From Chryseobacterium tagetis (lineage in GTDB: Bacteria; Bacteroidota; Bacteroidia; Flavobacteriales; Weeksellaceae): DNA of 64,000 nucleotides. The stretch lies in NCBI RefSeq assembly GCF_016735585.2, contig NZ_JAERSE020000006.1, positions 124,001 through 188,000 on the forward strand. Reading direction: 5' to 3'. The position numbers and the translations under genes were made by a program. A model generated the notes under the pieces. The model saw only the letters and a list, made by a program, of their open reading frames with translations, did no database searches and was not told the origin of the DNA. Positions 7,797-17,256 of this stretch are shown here, one piece after another; position 1 is the first letter of the stretch, and each line of letters opens with the position of its first letter.

Positions 7797-9809
7797 ATGA
7801 GTAAATTAGATTCAAAAATTCCGGCGGGTCCTTTAAAGGATAAGTGGAAAAATCATAAAGACCATATGAACCTTGTTGCACCAAACAACAGAGATAAGAT
7901 TGATATTATTGTTGTAGGTACAGGTTTGGCAGGAGGTTCTGCTGCAGCTACTTTGGCTGAGCAGGGATATAACGTAAAAGCATTCTGCTATCAGGATTCA
8001 CCAAGAAGAGCGCACTCTATTGCAGCTCAAGGGGGGATCAACGCAGCTAAAAACTATCAGGGAGACGGTGACTCTACTTACAGATTGTTCTACGATACCA
8101 TTAAAGGTGGTGACTATAGAGCAAGAGAGGCCAACGTTTACAGACTAGCTGAAGTTTCTGCAAATATTATTGACCAATGTGTTTCTCAGGGAGTTCCTTT
8201 CGGTAGAGATTACGGCGGTCAGTTAGATAACCGTTCATTTGGTGGGGTTCAGGTAAAAAGAACTTTCTACGCAAAAGGACAAACAGGTCAGCAGTTATTA
8301 TTAGGTGCATATTCTTCAATGAGTCGTCAAATCGGTAAAGGGAGAATCAAAATGTACAACCGTCATGAGATGATGGAATTAGTAATTGTAGACGGAAAAG
8401 CAAGAGGGATTATCGCAAGAAACCTGGTAACAGGTGAGATCGAAAGACATTCTGCTCATGCTGTTGTAATTGCTTCAGGAGGTTACGGAAACGTATATTT
8501 CCTTTCTACCAACGCAATGGGGTCGAACGTTTCTGCAGCTTGGAAAATCCACAAAAAAGGAGCATATTTCGCAAATCCTTGCTACGTACAGATTCACCCG
8601 ACTTGTATTCCGGTTCACGGAACTCAGCAGTCTAAACTGACTTTGATGTCTGAATCATTAAGAAACTCAGGAAGAATCTGGGTTCCTAAAGATATTAAAG
8701 ATTCTGTTGCGATCAGAGAAGGTAAATTGAGACCTGAAAATATTAAAGAAGAAGATAGAGACTATTATTTAGAAAGAAGATATCCTGCATTCGGAAACTT
8801 GGTACCTAGAGACGTTGCTTCTAGAGCTGGTAAAGAAAGATGTGATGCTGGTTACGGAATCGAAAATAATGATACTAAAGAAGGTGTTTACCTTGATTTC
8901 TCTACAGAGATCATCAAAAAAGGTAAAGAAGCCGCTATCGAAAAACATATTCATAATCCTACAGATCAGCAGATCTATGATTTAGGAAAAGCTTGGATTG
9001 AGGAGAAATACGGTAACTTATTCGTAATGTATGAGAAAATTACTGCTGATGATCCTTATAAAACTCCAATGAAGATTTATCCTGCAGTACACTACACAAT
9101 GGGTGGTGTTTGGGTTGATTATAACTTACAATCTACAATTCCTGGATGTTTCGTAATCGGTGAAGCTAACTTCTCAGACCACGGAGCCAACAGACTGGGA
9201 GCTTCTGCTTTGATGCAAGGGTTGGCAGACGGATATTTCGTACTTCCTTACACGATTGCAGATTACCTTTCAGCGGATATCAGAACTGGAGCAATTCCTA
9301 CGAATTCTGCAGATTTTGACAAAGCTGAAAAAGAAATTAAAGATAAAGTAGATTTCTTCTTAAATAATAAAGGAACCCATTCAGTAGATCATTTCCACAA
9401 AAAATTAGGACACATCATGTGGAATAAGGTGGGAATGGGAAGAACTCCTGAAGGTTTGAAAGAAGCTATTGCTGAAATTGCTCAGGTGAAAAAAGAATTC
9501 TGGGCAGATGTAAAAGTTCCTGGTGATGCAGAAGGTATGAATACTGAACTTGAAAAAGCGTTTAGAGTGGCAGACTTTATCGAGCTTGGACAATTGATGG
9601 CTATCGATGCTTTGCATAGAAACGAATCTTGTGGTGGACACTTCAGAGAAGATCATGCTACTGCAGAAGGTGAGGCTGAAAGAGATGATGTTAACTTCAA
9701 ATATGTTGGAGCTTGGGAATATCAAACAGATGATATTACAACAGAAGTTCTGCACAAAGAAGACTTGATCTACGAAAACATTGAAGTTAAAGCAAGAAGT
9801 TACAAATAA
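7797..9809 (+). CDS. sdhA: succinate dehydrogenase / fumarate reductase flavoprotein subunit
   Basis: A 670-residue catalytic subunit. Visible: the FAD-binding GTGLAGGSAA (residues 41-50), the covalent FAD histidine region RRAHSIAAQGGINAAKN (H73), an HPTCIPV substrate-side motif, HYTMGGVWVD, and SDHGANRLGASALMQGLADG near the C-terminal part of the FAD domain. The C-terminal helical domain keeps RNESCGGHFRED. Length is that of the long Bacteroidetes form. It lies between sdhC (15 nt upstream) and sdhB (24 nt downstream), so the three are one operon. Confidence 0.97.
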   Translation: MSKLDSKIPAGPLKDKWKNHKDHMNLVAPNNRDKIDIIVVGTGLAGGSAAATLAEQGYNVKAFCYQDSPRRAHSIAAQGGINAAKNYQGDGDSTYRLFYDTIKGGDYRAREANVYRLAEVSANIIDQCVSQGVPFGRDYGGQLDNRSFGGVQVKRTFYAKGQTGQQLLLGAYSSMSRQIGKGRIKMYNRHEMMELVIVDGKARGIIARNLVTGEIERHSAHAVVIASGGYGNVYFLSTNAMGSNVSAAWKIHKKGAYFANPCYVQIHPTCIPVHGTQQSKLTLMSESLRNSGRIWVPKDIKDSVAIREGKLRPENIKEEDRDYYLERRYPAFGNLVPRDVASRAGKERCDAGYGIENNDTKEGVYLDFSTEIIKKGKEAAIEKHIHNPTDQQIYDLGKAWIEEKYGNLFVMYEKITADDPYKTPMKIYPAVHYTMGGVWVDYNLQSTIPGCFVIGEANFSDHGANRLGASALMQGLADGYFVLPYTIADYLSADIRTGAIPTNSADFDKAEKEIKDKVDFFLNNKGTHSVDHFHKKLGHIMWNKVGMGRTPEGLKEAIAEIAQVKKEFWADVKVPGDAEGMNTELEKAFRVADFIELGQLMAIDALHRNESCGGHFREDHATAEGEAERDDVNFKYVGAWEYQTDDITTEVLHKEDLIYENIEVKARSYK

Positions 9810-9833
9810 TCTCCAACCTATAAATAAATAATT

Positions 9834-10601
9834 ATGAGTGCAAAAAAAGGCCTTCATCTTACCCTAAAAATTTGGAGACAAAAAAATAGCAAAACTAAAG
9901 GTCAGTTCGAGACCTACAAAATATCAGATGTTTCTACAGATTCTTCTTTCTTAGAAATGTTAGATATTTTGAACGAAAATATCATTAACGAAGGAAAAGA
10001 ACCTATCGCTTTCGACCACGACTGTCGTGAAGGTATCTGCGGTATGTGTTCTCTTTACATCAATGGTAGAGCTCACGGTCCTGATACTGGTATCACAACT
10101 TGTCAGCTTCACATGAGAATGTTCAAAGACGGTGAAACCATCGTTATTGAACCTTGGAGAAGTGCTGCTTTCCCAGTTATTAAAGATTTAATGGTAGACA
10201 GAAGCGCATTCGACAGAGTAATGGCTGCAGGTGGTTTCATTTCGGTGAACACTTCAGGAAATACTTTAGATGCTAATGCAATTCCGGTTCCTAAAGAAGA
10301 TGCAGACAAAGCAATGGATGCTGCGGCTTGTATCGGATGTGGAGCTTGTGTAGCGACTTGTAAAAACGGATCTGCAATGCTATTCGTAGGAGCTAAAGTT
10401 TCTCAGTACGCTCTATTACCACAAGGTAGAGTAGAAGCGAAGAGAAGAGTTCTGAACATGGTGAAAGCTATGGACGAAGAAGGGTTTGGAAACTGTTCAA
10501 ATACCGGTGCTTGTGAAGTAGAATGTCCGAAAGGAATTTCTCTTGAAAACATCGCCAGAATGAACAGAGAATATATGGCAGCTCTTGCTGACAGAGGATA
10601 A
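9834..10601 (+). CDS. sdhB: succinate dehydrogenase iron-sulfur subunit
   Basis: A 255-residue electron-transfer subunit. The [2Fe-2S] ligands are seen in DCREGICGMCSLYING (C64, C69, C72) with C90. Two ferredoxin-type clusters follow: CIGCGACVATCKNG and CSNTGACEVECPKG, which carry the [4Fe-4S] and [3Fe-4S] sites. It ends the sdh operon; a strong terminator lies 20 nt downstream. Confidence 0.97.
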   Translation: MSAKKGLHLTLKIWRQKNSKTKGQFETYKISDVSTDSSFLEMLDILNENIINEGKEPIAFDHDCREGICGMCSLYINGRAHGPDTGITTCQLHMRMFKDGETIVIEPWRSAAFPVIKDLMVDRSAFDRVMAAGGFISVNTSGNTLDANAIPVPKEDADKAMDAAACIGCGACVATCKNGSAMLFVGAKVSQYALLPQGRVEAKRRVLNMVKAMDEEGFGNCSNTGACEVECPKGISLENIARMNREYMAALADRG

Positions 10602-10620
10602 AATTTTATCATACATAAAT

Positions 10621-10657
10621 AAAAAATCGTCACCTTTACCGGATGACGATTTTTTTA
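10621..10657 (+). terminator. intrinsic terminator after sdhB
   Basis: Arms AAAATCGTCA and TGACGATTTT with a short inner loop, followed by TTTTT. The upstream A-run mirrors the T-run, so it may also act on the other strand. Confidence 0.9.
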
Positions 10658-10687
10658 TATAATAATTTCTTCAACCCCCTTTACAAT

Positions 10688-11545
10688 ATGAGTGTAAGCA
10701 CTTCACAAATTAAAAAAACAATCTATCAGAAACTCTGTTTATTCACTTTTCTAATTTGTTCTGTACTTTATTCGGCCCAAAATTTTCAGTTAAAAAAAGA
10801 CACAGAATTAATCAAAAATTATCAAATAGAAGTCTATGGCAAAACCAATCAGTTATTTATATCCAAAAATGGCCTTGCCGATATCCCTTTAGAAAGTATA
10901 CATAATGCGGAAAAATTTGTAATTATTGATTTAGATAAAAAGATGGATTATCATCTCTATAAAGAAGAACTTAAAATAAAAGATGACGTGTTGTATTTTT
11001 CTTCAGGGAAAATTATTGAGACGGTAGTAATTAATAATAAGAAAGAAGAATTATTAATTGGGATAGAAGATAAAGGTGGCTCATCAAGACTATATATCCT
11101 ACCAGATAATACAAGAATAGTTGAAATTCCGGAAAACCAATCCTACTTGGACAAAAAAATAAAGAAAATCAGATACTATTTTAGTAGTGGTAAGCATCCC
11201 GTATCCGGAGAAAAGATTGATAAAAATGATACAAAAATCATAGCTTTTATGTACACCTGTGAATCAGCGGATTGTAAAGATCCACAATATCTTCTTCCAA
11301 AGACAGAAGTGAATTTTATGGGTAATAGTAAATATTTAGAAATAGATGTTAGCCATAGAAATATAATCATTGATGAGAACTTTAAAAATATCTATGTAGG
11401 ATTTGTTTCATTAGGCCGTTTTGTAATTAAAATGAAGAAAGCTGATAAAATAGGTGACAATAAATGCTACAACAGCAATGAGGAACTTCAATGGTTTCGG
11501 CAAGCTACTTACCATTGTCCGGTAATTTTTCTATTCATTGAATAA
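10688..11545 (+). CDS. secreted protein of unknown function
   Basis: A 285-residue protein I do not recognise. It has an N-terminal signal peptide (IYQKLCLFTFLICSVLYSAQ) and is otherwise Lys-rich and mostly beta/loop in appearance, with no repeats or sorting domain. Cysteines occur late (YTCESADCKD, and NKCYNS with YHCP near the end) and could form disulfides in the periplasm. The frame is open upstream to 10643, but that start lies inside the sdhB terminator; the ATG at 10688 directly precedes the signal peptide. It sits alone between the sdh operon and the thioredoxin-fold lipoprotein gene, with no good promoter consensus. Confidence 0.65.
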   Translation: MSVSTSQIKKTIYQKLCLFTFLICSVLYSAQNFQLKKDTELIKNYQIEVYGKTNQLFISKNGLADIPLESIHNAEKFVIIDLDKKMDYHLYKEELKIKDDVLYFSSGKIIETVVINNKKEELLIGIEDKGGSSRLYILPDNTRIVEIPENQSYLDKKIKKIRYYFSSGKHPVSGEKIDKNDTKIIAFMYTCESADCKDPQYLLPKTEVNFMGNSKYLEIDVSHRNIIIDENFKNIYVGFVSLGRFVIKMKKADKIGDNKCYNSNEELQWFRQATYHCPVIFLFIE

Positions 11546-11613
11546 GTGTTATCATACTGTTTTCCCGAATAACTGAAATATTAGTTAAATCTTTCATAAA
11601 ATACCTTAAATAA

Positions 11614-11646
11614 TTGTTTTCAGTTGATTGGAAAAACCTATTTTTG
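11614..11646 (+). promoter_or_regulatory. promoter of the thioredoxin-fold lipoprotein gene
   Basis: A -7 TATTTTTG at 11639-11646 (full consensus) with a -33 TTG at 11614-11616, 22 nt away. It lies inside the upstream extension of the reading frame, so the real start must be the ATG at 11667. Confidence 0.7.
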
Positions 11647-11666
11647 CTACATTATTAAAATCAAAA

Positions 11667-13223
11667 ATGAAAAAATATCTTTTATTGTTTATCATCGCTA
11701 TTTTTGCGGTGTCTTGCTCTAAAAAAGTTGAAGTAAAAGGAAAAATTACAGGAGCTTCTCCATTAGAGAGAATCGAATTTATTGAAGCTTCAGGGGTGGC
11801 TACGTTACCTTTGGCTAATATTGGAGTAAAAAATGACGGAACATTTTCTGGTAGCTTTGAGGCTCCTAAGAATGGGATGTATCTTATCAATTATGCGGGT
11901 AAGCAAAATTTAGTCTATCTGAAAGGAGGACAGACTCTTGAAATTTCTGGAAACGGACTTACTTTCCCATCAGAATATGTAATTACTGGTGATGCTAAAA
12001 AGAATAATGACTTCTTTATGGCAACTCAAAAATACCTTGGAGAATACGGTCAGAAAGTAAACTCTACTATGGCTGAACTGATGACGAAAGACGATAAAGC
12101 TTTCGTTGCAGGAGTTGAGAAAATTGAAAAAAATATTAGCGATAATATTGATCAAAACGTTAAGAAATTCAATCCGGACAACGAAATTGTAACTTGGAAA
12201 AAGAATGATCTTTCTGCAACCATCCTTTCTATTCTTATGCAATATGAAATGAGACAAAAGCAGTTTTCAGGAAATCCATCTTTCAAGCCTTCTAAAGTGT
12301 TTACAGATTATGAAAACAAACTTCAGGAGAATAAAGATGTAATGGTAAAAGAAAATCCTTTCTACAGACAATATTTATTGACTAAAATTAGCCCGGATTT
12401 CCAAAAATATGCGGAAGCTAACAGTAAAGGTAAAACTGATCTTACGACTTCTGAGCTTTTCTCTCAGTATTTAAAAACTGATAAAAATTTGTCAGATACA
12501 GCTAAAGATTATTTATTGGCTTTTGTAATGGCACAATCTGATATTCACCCGGGAACACCTGCCAAGACTTCAGAGAAAATTAAAAAAATTATTGATACTG
12601 AAATTAAAGATGCTACTATTAAAGCAGACCTTACTAAAATCCAAACTGCTGTGATCGGATTAAAAGTAGGGGAAGTTGCTCCGGATGCATCACTTATCAA
12701 ACAGGACGGTAAAGCGTATAAATTATCTGAAAATAAAGGTAAACCTTATATGCTGTGCTTTTACGCATCTTGGAATCCTTATATCGCAGAATCTACAGTG
12801 CCGGTTTTAAAAGAAGTTGTTAATTTCTATAAATCAAAAATGAATTTTGTGTTTGTAAATGTAGATGATACAAAAGATCAGTTCATTAAAACAAGTAATT
12901 CAATGTTGAAAGGGATTACAGGTACAAATGTATATGCTGAAGGAGGGCTGAACTCTGATATTGCAAAAAAATACGGTGTTTACGGTTTCAAACTTCCAAA
13001 CTTTGTAATCATTGATAAAGACGGAAAAATTGCAAGCAGATCTTTTGTAAACCTAGGTGAGCAGGAATTGGTAACAATCTTAGATAAGCAAACAGGTTTG
13101 TCTGCTCCAAAAGTAGATCCTAATGTTCAGTTGCAACAAGGCGCAGGAATGGATCCTGGAGTAGTAGCGGCTCAACAGGCGGCTGCACAACAGCAGGCTC
13201 CTCAACCGGCTCAGGCAAAATAA
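11667..13223 (+). CDS. thioredoxin-fold lipoprotein lacking the CxxC motif
   Basis: A 518-residue lipoprotein: signal peptide with lipobox FAVSC (Cys about residue 17), then a DUF4369-like N-terminal beta domain (VKGKITGASPLERIEF), a helical middle part, and a C-terminal TlpA/AhpC-like thioredoxin fold from about residue 345 (VGEVAPDASLIKQDGK onward). Where redox-active relatives have WCxxC, this one reads ASWNPYIAEST, so both cysteines are missing while the cis-Pro region (GVYGFKLPNFVIID) remains. A redox reaction of the normal kind is therefore unlikely. The tail is Gln/Ala/Pro-rich (QQAAAQQQAPQPAQAK). The frame extends upstream to 11628, but the promoter at 11614-11646 rules that start out. 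A terminator follows after 20 nt. Confidence 0.85.
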   Translation: MKKYLLLFIIAIFAVSCSKKVEVKGKITGASPLERIEFIEASGVATLPLANIGVKNDGTFSGSFEAPKNGMYLINYAGKQNLVYLKGGQTLEISGNGLTFPSEYVITGDAKKNNDFFMATQKYLGEYGQKVNSTMAELMTKDDKAFVAGVEKIEKNISDNIDQNVKKFNPDNEIVTWKKNDLSATILSILMQYEMRQKQFSGNPSFKPSKVFTDYENKLQENKDVMVKENPFYRQYLLTKISPDFQKYAEANSKGKTDLTTSELFSQYLKTDKNLSDTAKDYLLAFVMAQSDIHPGTPAKTSEKIKKIIDTEIKDATIKADLTKIQTAVIGLKVGEVAPDASLIKQDGKAYKLSENKGKPYMLCFYASWNPYIAESTVPVLKEVVNFYKSKMNFVFVNVDDTKDQFIKTSNSMLKGITGTNVYAEGGLNSDIAKKYGVYGFKLPNFVIIDKDGKIASRSFVNLGEQELVTILDKQTGLSAPKVDPNVQLQQGAGMDPGVVAAQQAAAQQQAPQPAQAK

Positions 13224-13243
13224 GAAACATTTAATAACATATG

Positions 13244-13273
13244 AAAACCTTATCTTCGGATAAGGTTTTTTTT
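13244..13273 (+). terminator. intrinsic terminator after the thioredoxin-fold lipoprotein
   Basis: An 11-bp perfect stem (AAAACCTTATC / GATAAGGTTTT) with a stable TTCG tetraloop, then T8. Confidence 0.93.
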
Positions 13274-13277
13274 ATTG

Positions 13278-13285
13278 TATTTTTG
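13278..13285 (+). promoter_or_regulatory. -7 element for rlmD
   Basis: TATTTTTG, a full consensus, directly after the preceding terminator and 47 nt before the rlmD start. The -33 TTG is not clear. Confidence 0.55.
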
Positions 13286-13332
13286 CAAACTGGGACGTCA
13301 AAGTTTCAATTAGGAAAATAGAAAAAATTAGA

Positions 13333-14745
13333 ATGAGCAGAAAGAGTAAGAAAAATTTAGTTCTTGAAAATATAAAGCTGTTGACCGCAGGAGCAAAAGG
13401 TGTTGCGATCGGAAAAACAGAAGAAGGAAAAACGGTGATGGTAACGGGGGCAATTCCTGGAGATATTGTGAATGTACGAGTAAAGAAAGCGAAGTCAAAA
13501 TACTATGAAGGTGAGGCTGTAGACGTTCTTGAAAAGTCGCCTTATAGAGTGGATGCTAAATGTATTCATTTTGGAACTTGTGGTGGGTGTAAATGGCAGA
13601 ATATGAGCTATGAAAAACAACTCGATTTCAAACAGGAAGAAGTGTACAACAACATCAAGAGAATTGGTGGAATTGAAAACTTTGAAACCATTCCGATTCT
13701 AGGTTCAAAAGAACAATATTTTTACAGAAATAAAATGGAGTTTTCGTTTTCGAATGCTCGTTGGCTTACGCAGTATGAAATAAGTTCTGAAGAAAATTTC
13801 GGAAGTAAAGATGCCCTTGGTTTCCATATTCCGGGAATGTGGAGTAAGATTCTTGATCTTAAAGAATGTTTCCTTCAGGAAGATCCTTCCAATCAAATAA
13901 GACTTGCAGTAAAGAATTATGCAGTAGATAACGGATTAGATTTCTTCGATGTCAGAAATCACGAAGGGTTTTTAAGAACCTTAATGATGAGACAGAATTC
14001 TCACGGAGAGTGGATGGTTCTTTTCCAGTTGTACAGAGAAGAAAAAGAAAACAGAGAAAAACTTTTTGAATTTTTATTGGAGAAATTCCCTCAGATAAAA
14101 ACATTGGTGTATGCGATTAATCCAAAGCCGAATGATTCAATTTACGATTTAGATATCAATGTATATTTCGGTGAAGGGTATTTAATGGAAGAAATGGACG
14201 GTCTGAAGTTCAAAATAGGTCCAAAATCTTTCTTTCAGACAAATTATAAACAAGCTCTTGAATTATACAGAAAAACGCTTGAATTTGCCGATTTAAAAGG
14301 TGATGAAGTAGTTTATGATTTATATACAGGAACAGGAACAATTGCGCAGTATGTAGCAAGAAACGCAAAACAGGTGATCGGTATAGAATCTGTGCAGGAA
14401 GCGATTGATGCAGCAATTGAACATGCAGAATTGAATGGCTTAACGAATACAACATTCTATTGTGGAGATATGAAAGATATTTTCAACGATGAATTCCTTG
14501 CCAATCATCCGAAAGCAGATGTTTTAATTACAGACCCACCAAGAGACGGAATGCACCAGAAAGTAGTTGAACAGATTTTAAAACTTTCTCCTGAAAAAGT
14601 GGTGTATGTAAGTTGTAATTCTGCGACCCAGGCAAGAGACCTTGCTTTGATGAAAGAGCATTATGATGTGATTAAAATTTTGCCGGTAGATATGTTCCCA
14701 CAGACGCATCACGTGGAAAATATCGCATTACTTATCAAAAAATAA
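13333..14745 (+). CDS. rlmD: 23S rRNA (uracil-C5)-methyltransferase, RlmD/TrmA family
   Basis: A 470-residue RNA m5U methyltransferase. N-terminal TRAM domain (residues about 5-65), then the [4Fe-4S] ligands C77, C83 and C86 in CIHFGTCGGCKWQ with a later Cys in DLKECFLQED. The C-terminal SAM fold has VYDLYTGTGTIAQYVA, TDPPRDGMHQKV and the catalytic loop VYVSCNSATQARDL; the last contains the nucleophilic Cys. These mark the RlmD/RumA/RlmCD group; the exact target base is an assignment by family. In flavobacteria this gene is often found near the DUF6452-DUF6048 pair; here the big protease gene lies between them. Confidence 0.93.
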   Translation: MSRKSKKNLVLENIKLLTAGAKGVAIGKTEEGKTVMVTGAIPGDIVNVRVKKAKSKYYEGEAVDVLEKSPYRVDAKCIHFGTCGGCKWQNMSYEKQLDFKQEEVYNNIKRIGGIENFETIPILGSKEQYFYRNKMEFSFSNARWLTQYEISSEENFGSKDALGFHIPGMWSKILDLKECFLQEDPSNQIRLAVKNYAVDNGLDFFDVRNHEGFLRTLMMRQNSHGEWMVLFQLYREEKENREKLFEFLLEKFPQIKTLVYAINPKPNDSIYDLDINVYFGEGYLMEEMDGLKFKIGPKSFFQTNYKQALELYRKTLEFADLKGDEVVYDLYTGTGTIAQYVARNAKQVIGIESVQEAIDAAIEHAELNGLTNTTFYCGDMKDIFNDEFLANHPKADVLITDPPRDGMHQKVVEQILKLSPEKVVYVSCNSATQARDLALMKEHYDVIKILPVDMFPQTHHVENIALLIKK

Positions 14746-14750
14746 ATACT

Positions 14751-14758
14751 TACATTTG
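14751..14758 (+). promoter_or_regulatory. -7 element for the zinc metalloprotease gene
   Basis: TACATTTG (TAnnTTTG), 23 nt before the ATG at 14781. No TTG at the right distance upstream. Confidence 0.5.
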
Positions 14759-14780
14759 AAATATTAATCAGAAAATTTAA

Positions 14781-17252
14781 ATGAAAAAAGTGAAAAACCT
14801 CAGTACTGCATTCGTCTTATTGGCATTGGTGTTTGGACAGTATGAATTGAAAGGTCAGGAAAAAGATTCTACAGCAGTAAAAACAGATACTGCCAAAGTG
14901 AAAAAAGATGATAAGAAAAAGCCTACTATGAAATCTTATAAAGAGATTATCACAGACAAAGCAATTTCTGACCAAGGGGTTATTACGGTTCATAAAATTG
15001 AGGATAAATATTATTTTGAAATTCCTGATACTGTTTTAAAAAAGGAGTTTTTATTGGTAACAAGACTTACAAAAGCGGCAGCAGGAATGCGTTCCGGAAG
15101 TACAGGATATGCAGGGGATCAGATCGGACAGCAAGTGGTGGCTTTTGAAAAAGGACCAAAAGATAAAATACTTTTAAGATCGATCTCTTTCGTAGACTAT
15201 GCAAAAGATTCTACATCAGAGATGTACAATTCTGTAATCAGAAACAATGTACAATCTATCATTAAATCTTTTGATGTAAAAACATACGGGAATAATAAAA
15301 AAACCTCTGTAATTGAAGTAACAGACCTGTTGAATTCAGATAATGATATGGTTTCTTTTTCTGCCAATTACAAAGACGATTTTAAAGTAGGCACATTTCA
15401 GAAAGATATGTCGTTTGTGAATTTTGTAAAATCTTATCCGACGAATATTGAGATCAATACGACTAAAACTTTTGCGCGTACACTGGGAAGACCAATACCC
15501 GGAATTCCGGCTGCAAACCTTCCAAAAATCAGTGGAAACTATACGGTAGAAATCAATTCTTCATTTGTTCTTTTACCGGATAACAAAATGCAGGCAAGAT
15601 ATTTTGATCCCAGAGTAGGATACTTTGCTGTAGGATACACAGATTTTGATCTTGATCCTCAAGGCGTAAAGAGAGTTTCTTTGGTGAAAAGATGGAGACT
15701 GGAGCCTAAACCTCAGGATTTAGAAAAATATAAAAAAGGAGAGCTTGTAGAACCTGCAAAACCGATTGTATTCTATATTGATCCTGCAACTCCTAAAAAA
15801 TGGGTTCCTTATTTGATTCAGGGGGTAAATGACTGGCAAAAAGCTTTTGAAAAAGCAGGTTTCAAAAATGCGATTTATGCTAAAGTTCCTGATGCAAAAA
15901 CTGATCCTGAATGGAGTCTTGAAGATGCAAGATTTTCAGCAATCGTTTATAAACCGTCAGATGTTCCGAATGCTTCAGGGCCTTCAATTTCAGATCCTAG
16001 AACAGGCGAAATTTTGGAAAGTCATGTTAACTGGTATCACAATGTAATGATGCTTTTGAGAAACTGGTATTTTGTTCAGGCATCACCGAATGATGAAAGA
16101 GCAAGAAAAATTGAGTTTGATGATAAATTGATGGGAGAACTGATCCGTTTTGTTTCTTCTCATGAAGTAGGACATACATTAGGTTTAAGACATAATTTTG
16201 GATCAAGTTCTACAGTACCTGTTGAAAAACTGAGAGATAAAAAATGGCTTGAGAAAAACGGACATACTCCTTCAATTATGGATTATGCGAGATTTAATTA
16301 TGTTGCACAACCGGAAGATAATATTGGAGATTCTGGAATTATGCCGAGAATTGGGGATTATGATAATTGGGCTATTGAATGGGGGTACAGAAGATTTTTC
16401 CAATACAATACACCGGATTTGGAAAAAGAGTATTTAAATAAATGGGTGATCAAGAATCTGAAAGACCAAAGACTTTGGTTTGGTACAGAAACTAATCCAT
16501 TTGATCCGAGATCTCAGAGTGAGCAGGTAGGAGATAATGCAATGGTTGCGAGTACGTACGGAATCAAAAATCTTAAAAGAATTATTGATAATCTTGAAAA
16601 ATGGACAAAAACTCCGAATGAAGACTATAATAACCTTGGAATGATGTATGACCAGGTAACGACACAGTTCAGAAGATATGCAGGACACGTTTCAAAATAT
16701 ATCGGAGGAGAAATGGAAACTCCTAAAACGGCTGAACAGTCAGGAGTGGTTTATGAACCTGTATCTAAAAAAGATCAGAAAGAGGCGATGAAATTCTTAG
16801 AAGAAAATATTTTCACGACACCGCAATGGCTTCTTAAAAAAGAAATTTTTGAAAAAACAGGAAAAACACCTGTAAAAACCGTTGAGGATATCCAGAATGG
16901 GGTTCTTTCCAGAATTTTGAGTCCGATGGTACTGAATAATATGTATCAGATGGAAACAGTAGATCCGAATACTTATACAATGGTTGAACTTTTTTCAGAT
17001 CTTAACACCTCAATTATTAAAAAAGATAATCCAGATGTGTACGGAAGAAACCTTCAGAGAAATTATGTTGATAATCTGATTAAGCTTGTTGACTCAAAAA
17101 GCTCAGACAGATCGGATGTTTCTGCTATTGTAAGAGGAAATTTAGTAATGATTAAAAAAGATCTTTCCGGAAGAGCAGATTCTAATGCAGTAAATAAATA
17201 TCACTATGAAGACCTTGTTTTCAGAATTGAAAAAGCTTTAGACCCAAAATAG
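14781..17252 (+). CDS. zinc-dependent metalloprotease (DUF5117/DUF4953 type)
   Basis: An 823-residue exported protein: signal peptide (residues 1-25), a Lys/Asp-rich linker, a DUF5118/DUF5117-like N-terminal region (KEFLLVTRLTKAAAGMRSG; YFAVGYTDFDLDPQGV), then a metzincin-like catalytic part with HEVGHTLGLRHNFGSS (first His at residue 461), the HExxHxxGxxH zinc motif, and a Met-turn-like SIMDYARFNYVAQPED. The C-terminal half is DUF4953-like. This family is common in Bacteroidetes and is periplasmic or outer-membrane bound; its substrate is not known. No T9SS sorting domain is present, unlike the proteases downstream. The DUF6452 lipoprotein gene follows after 4 nt, so the two are co-transcribed. 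Confidence 0.92.
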   Translation: MKKVKNLSTAFVLLALVFGQYELKGQEKDSTAVKTDTAKVKKDDKKKPTMKSYKEIITDKAISDQGVITVHKIEDKYYFEIPDTVLKKEFLLVTRLTKAAAGMRSGSTGYAGDQIGQQVVAFEKGPKDKILLRSISFVDYAKDSTSEMYNSVIRNNVQSIIKSFDVKTYGNNKKTSVIEVTDLLNSDNDMVSFSANYKDDFKVGTFQKDMSFVNFVKSYPTNIEINTTKTFARTLGRPIPGIPAANLPKISGNYTVEINSSFVLLPDNKMQARYFDPRVGYFAVGYTDFDLDPQGVKRVSLVKRWRLEPKPQDLEKYKKGELVEPAKPIVFYIDPATPKKWVPYLIQGVNDWQKAFEKAGFKNAIYAKVPDAKTDPEWSLEDARFSAIVYKPSDVPNASGPSISDPRTGEILESHVNWYHNVMMLLRNWYFVQASPNDERARKIEFDDKLMGELIRFVSSHEVGHTLGLRHNFGSSSTVPVEKLRDKKWLEKNGHTPSIMDYARFNYVAQPEDNIGDSGIMPRIGDYDNWAIEWGYRRFFQYNTPDLEKEYLNKWVIKNLKDQRLWFGTETNPFDPRSQSEQVGDNAMVASTYGIKNLKRIIDNLEKWTKTPNEDYNNLGMMYDQVTTQFRRYAGHVSKYIGGEMETPKTAEQSGVVYEPVSKKDQKEAMKFLEENIFTTPQWLLKKEIFEKTGKTPVKTVEDIQNGVLSRILSPMVLNNMYQMETVDPNTYTMVELFSDLNTSIIKKDNPDVYGRNLQRNYVDNLIKLVDSKSSDRSDVSAIVRGNLVMIKKDLSGRADSNAVNKYHYEDLVFRIEKALDPK

Positions 17253-17256
17253 AAGT

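Noticed and set aside
9405..9857. Long minus-strand frame of 150 residues opposite sdhA
   Set aside because: Shadow of sdhA, with Cys/Phe/Ser-rich translation and no family features.
14781..17252. Possibility that the DUF5117-type protease is a T9SS cargo
   Set aside because: The C-terminus (DLVFRIEKALDPK) shows no YPNP-type sorting domain.
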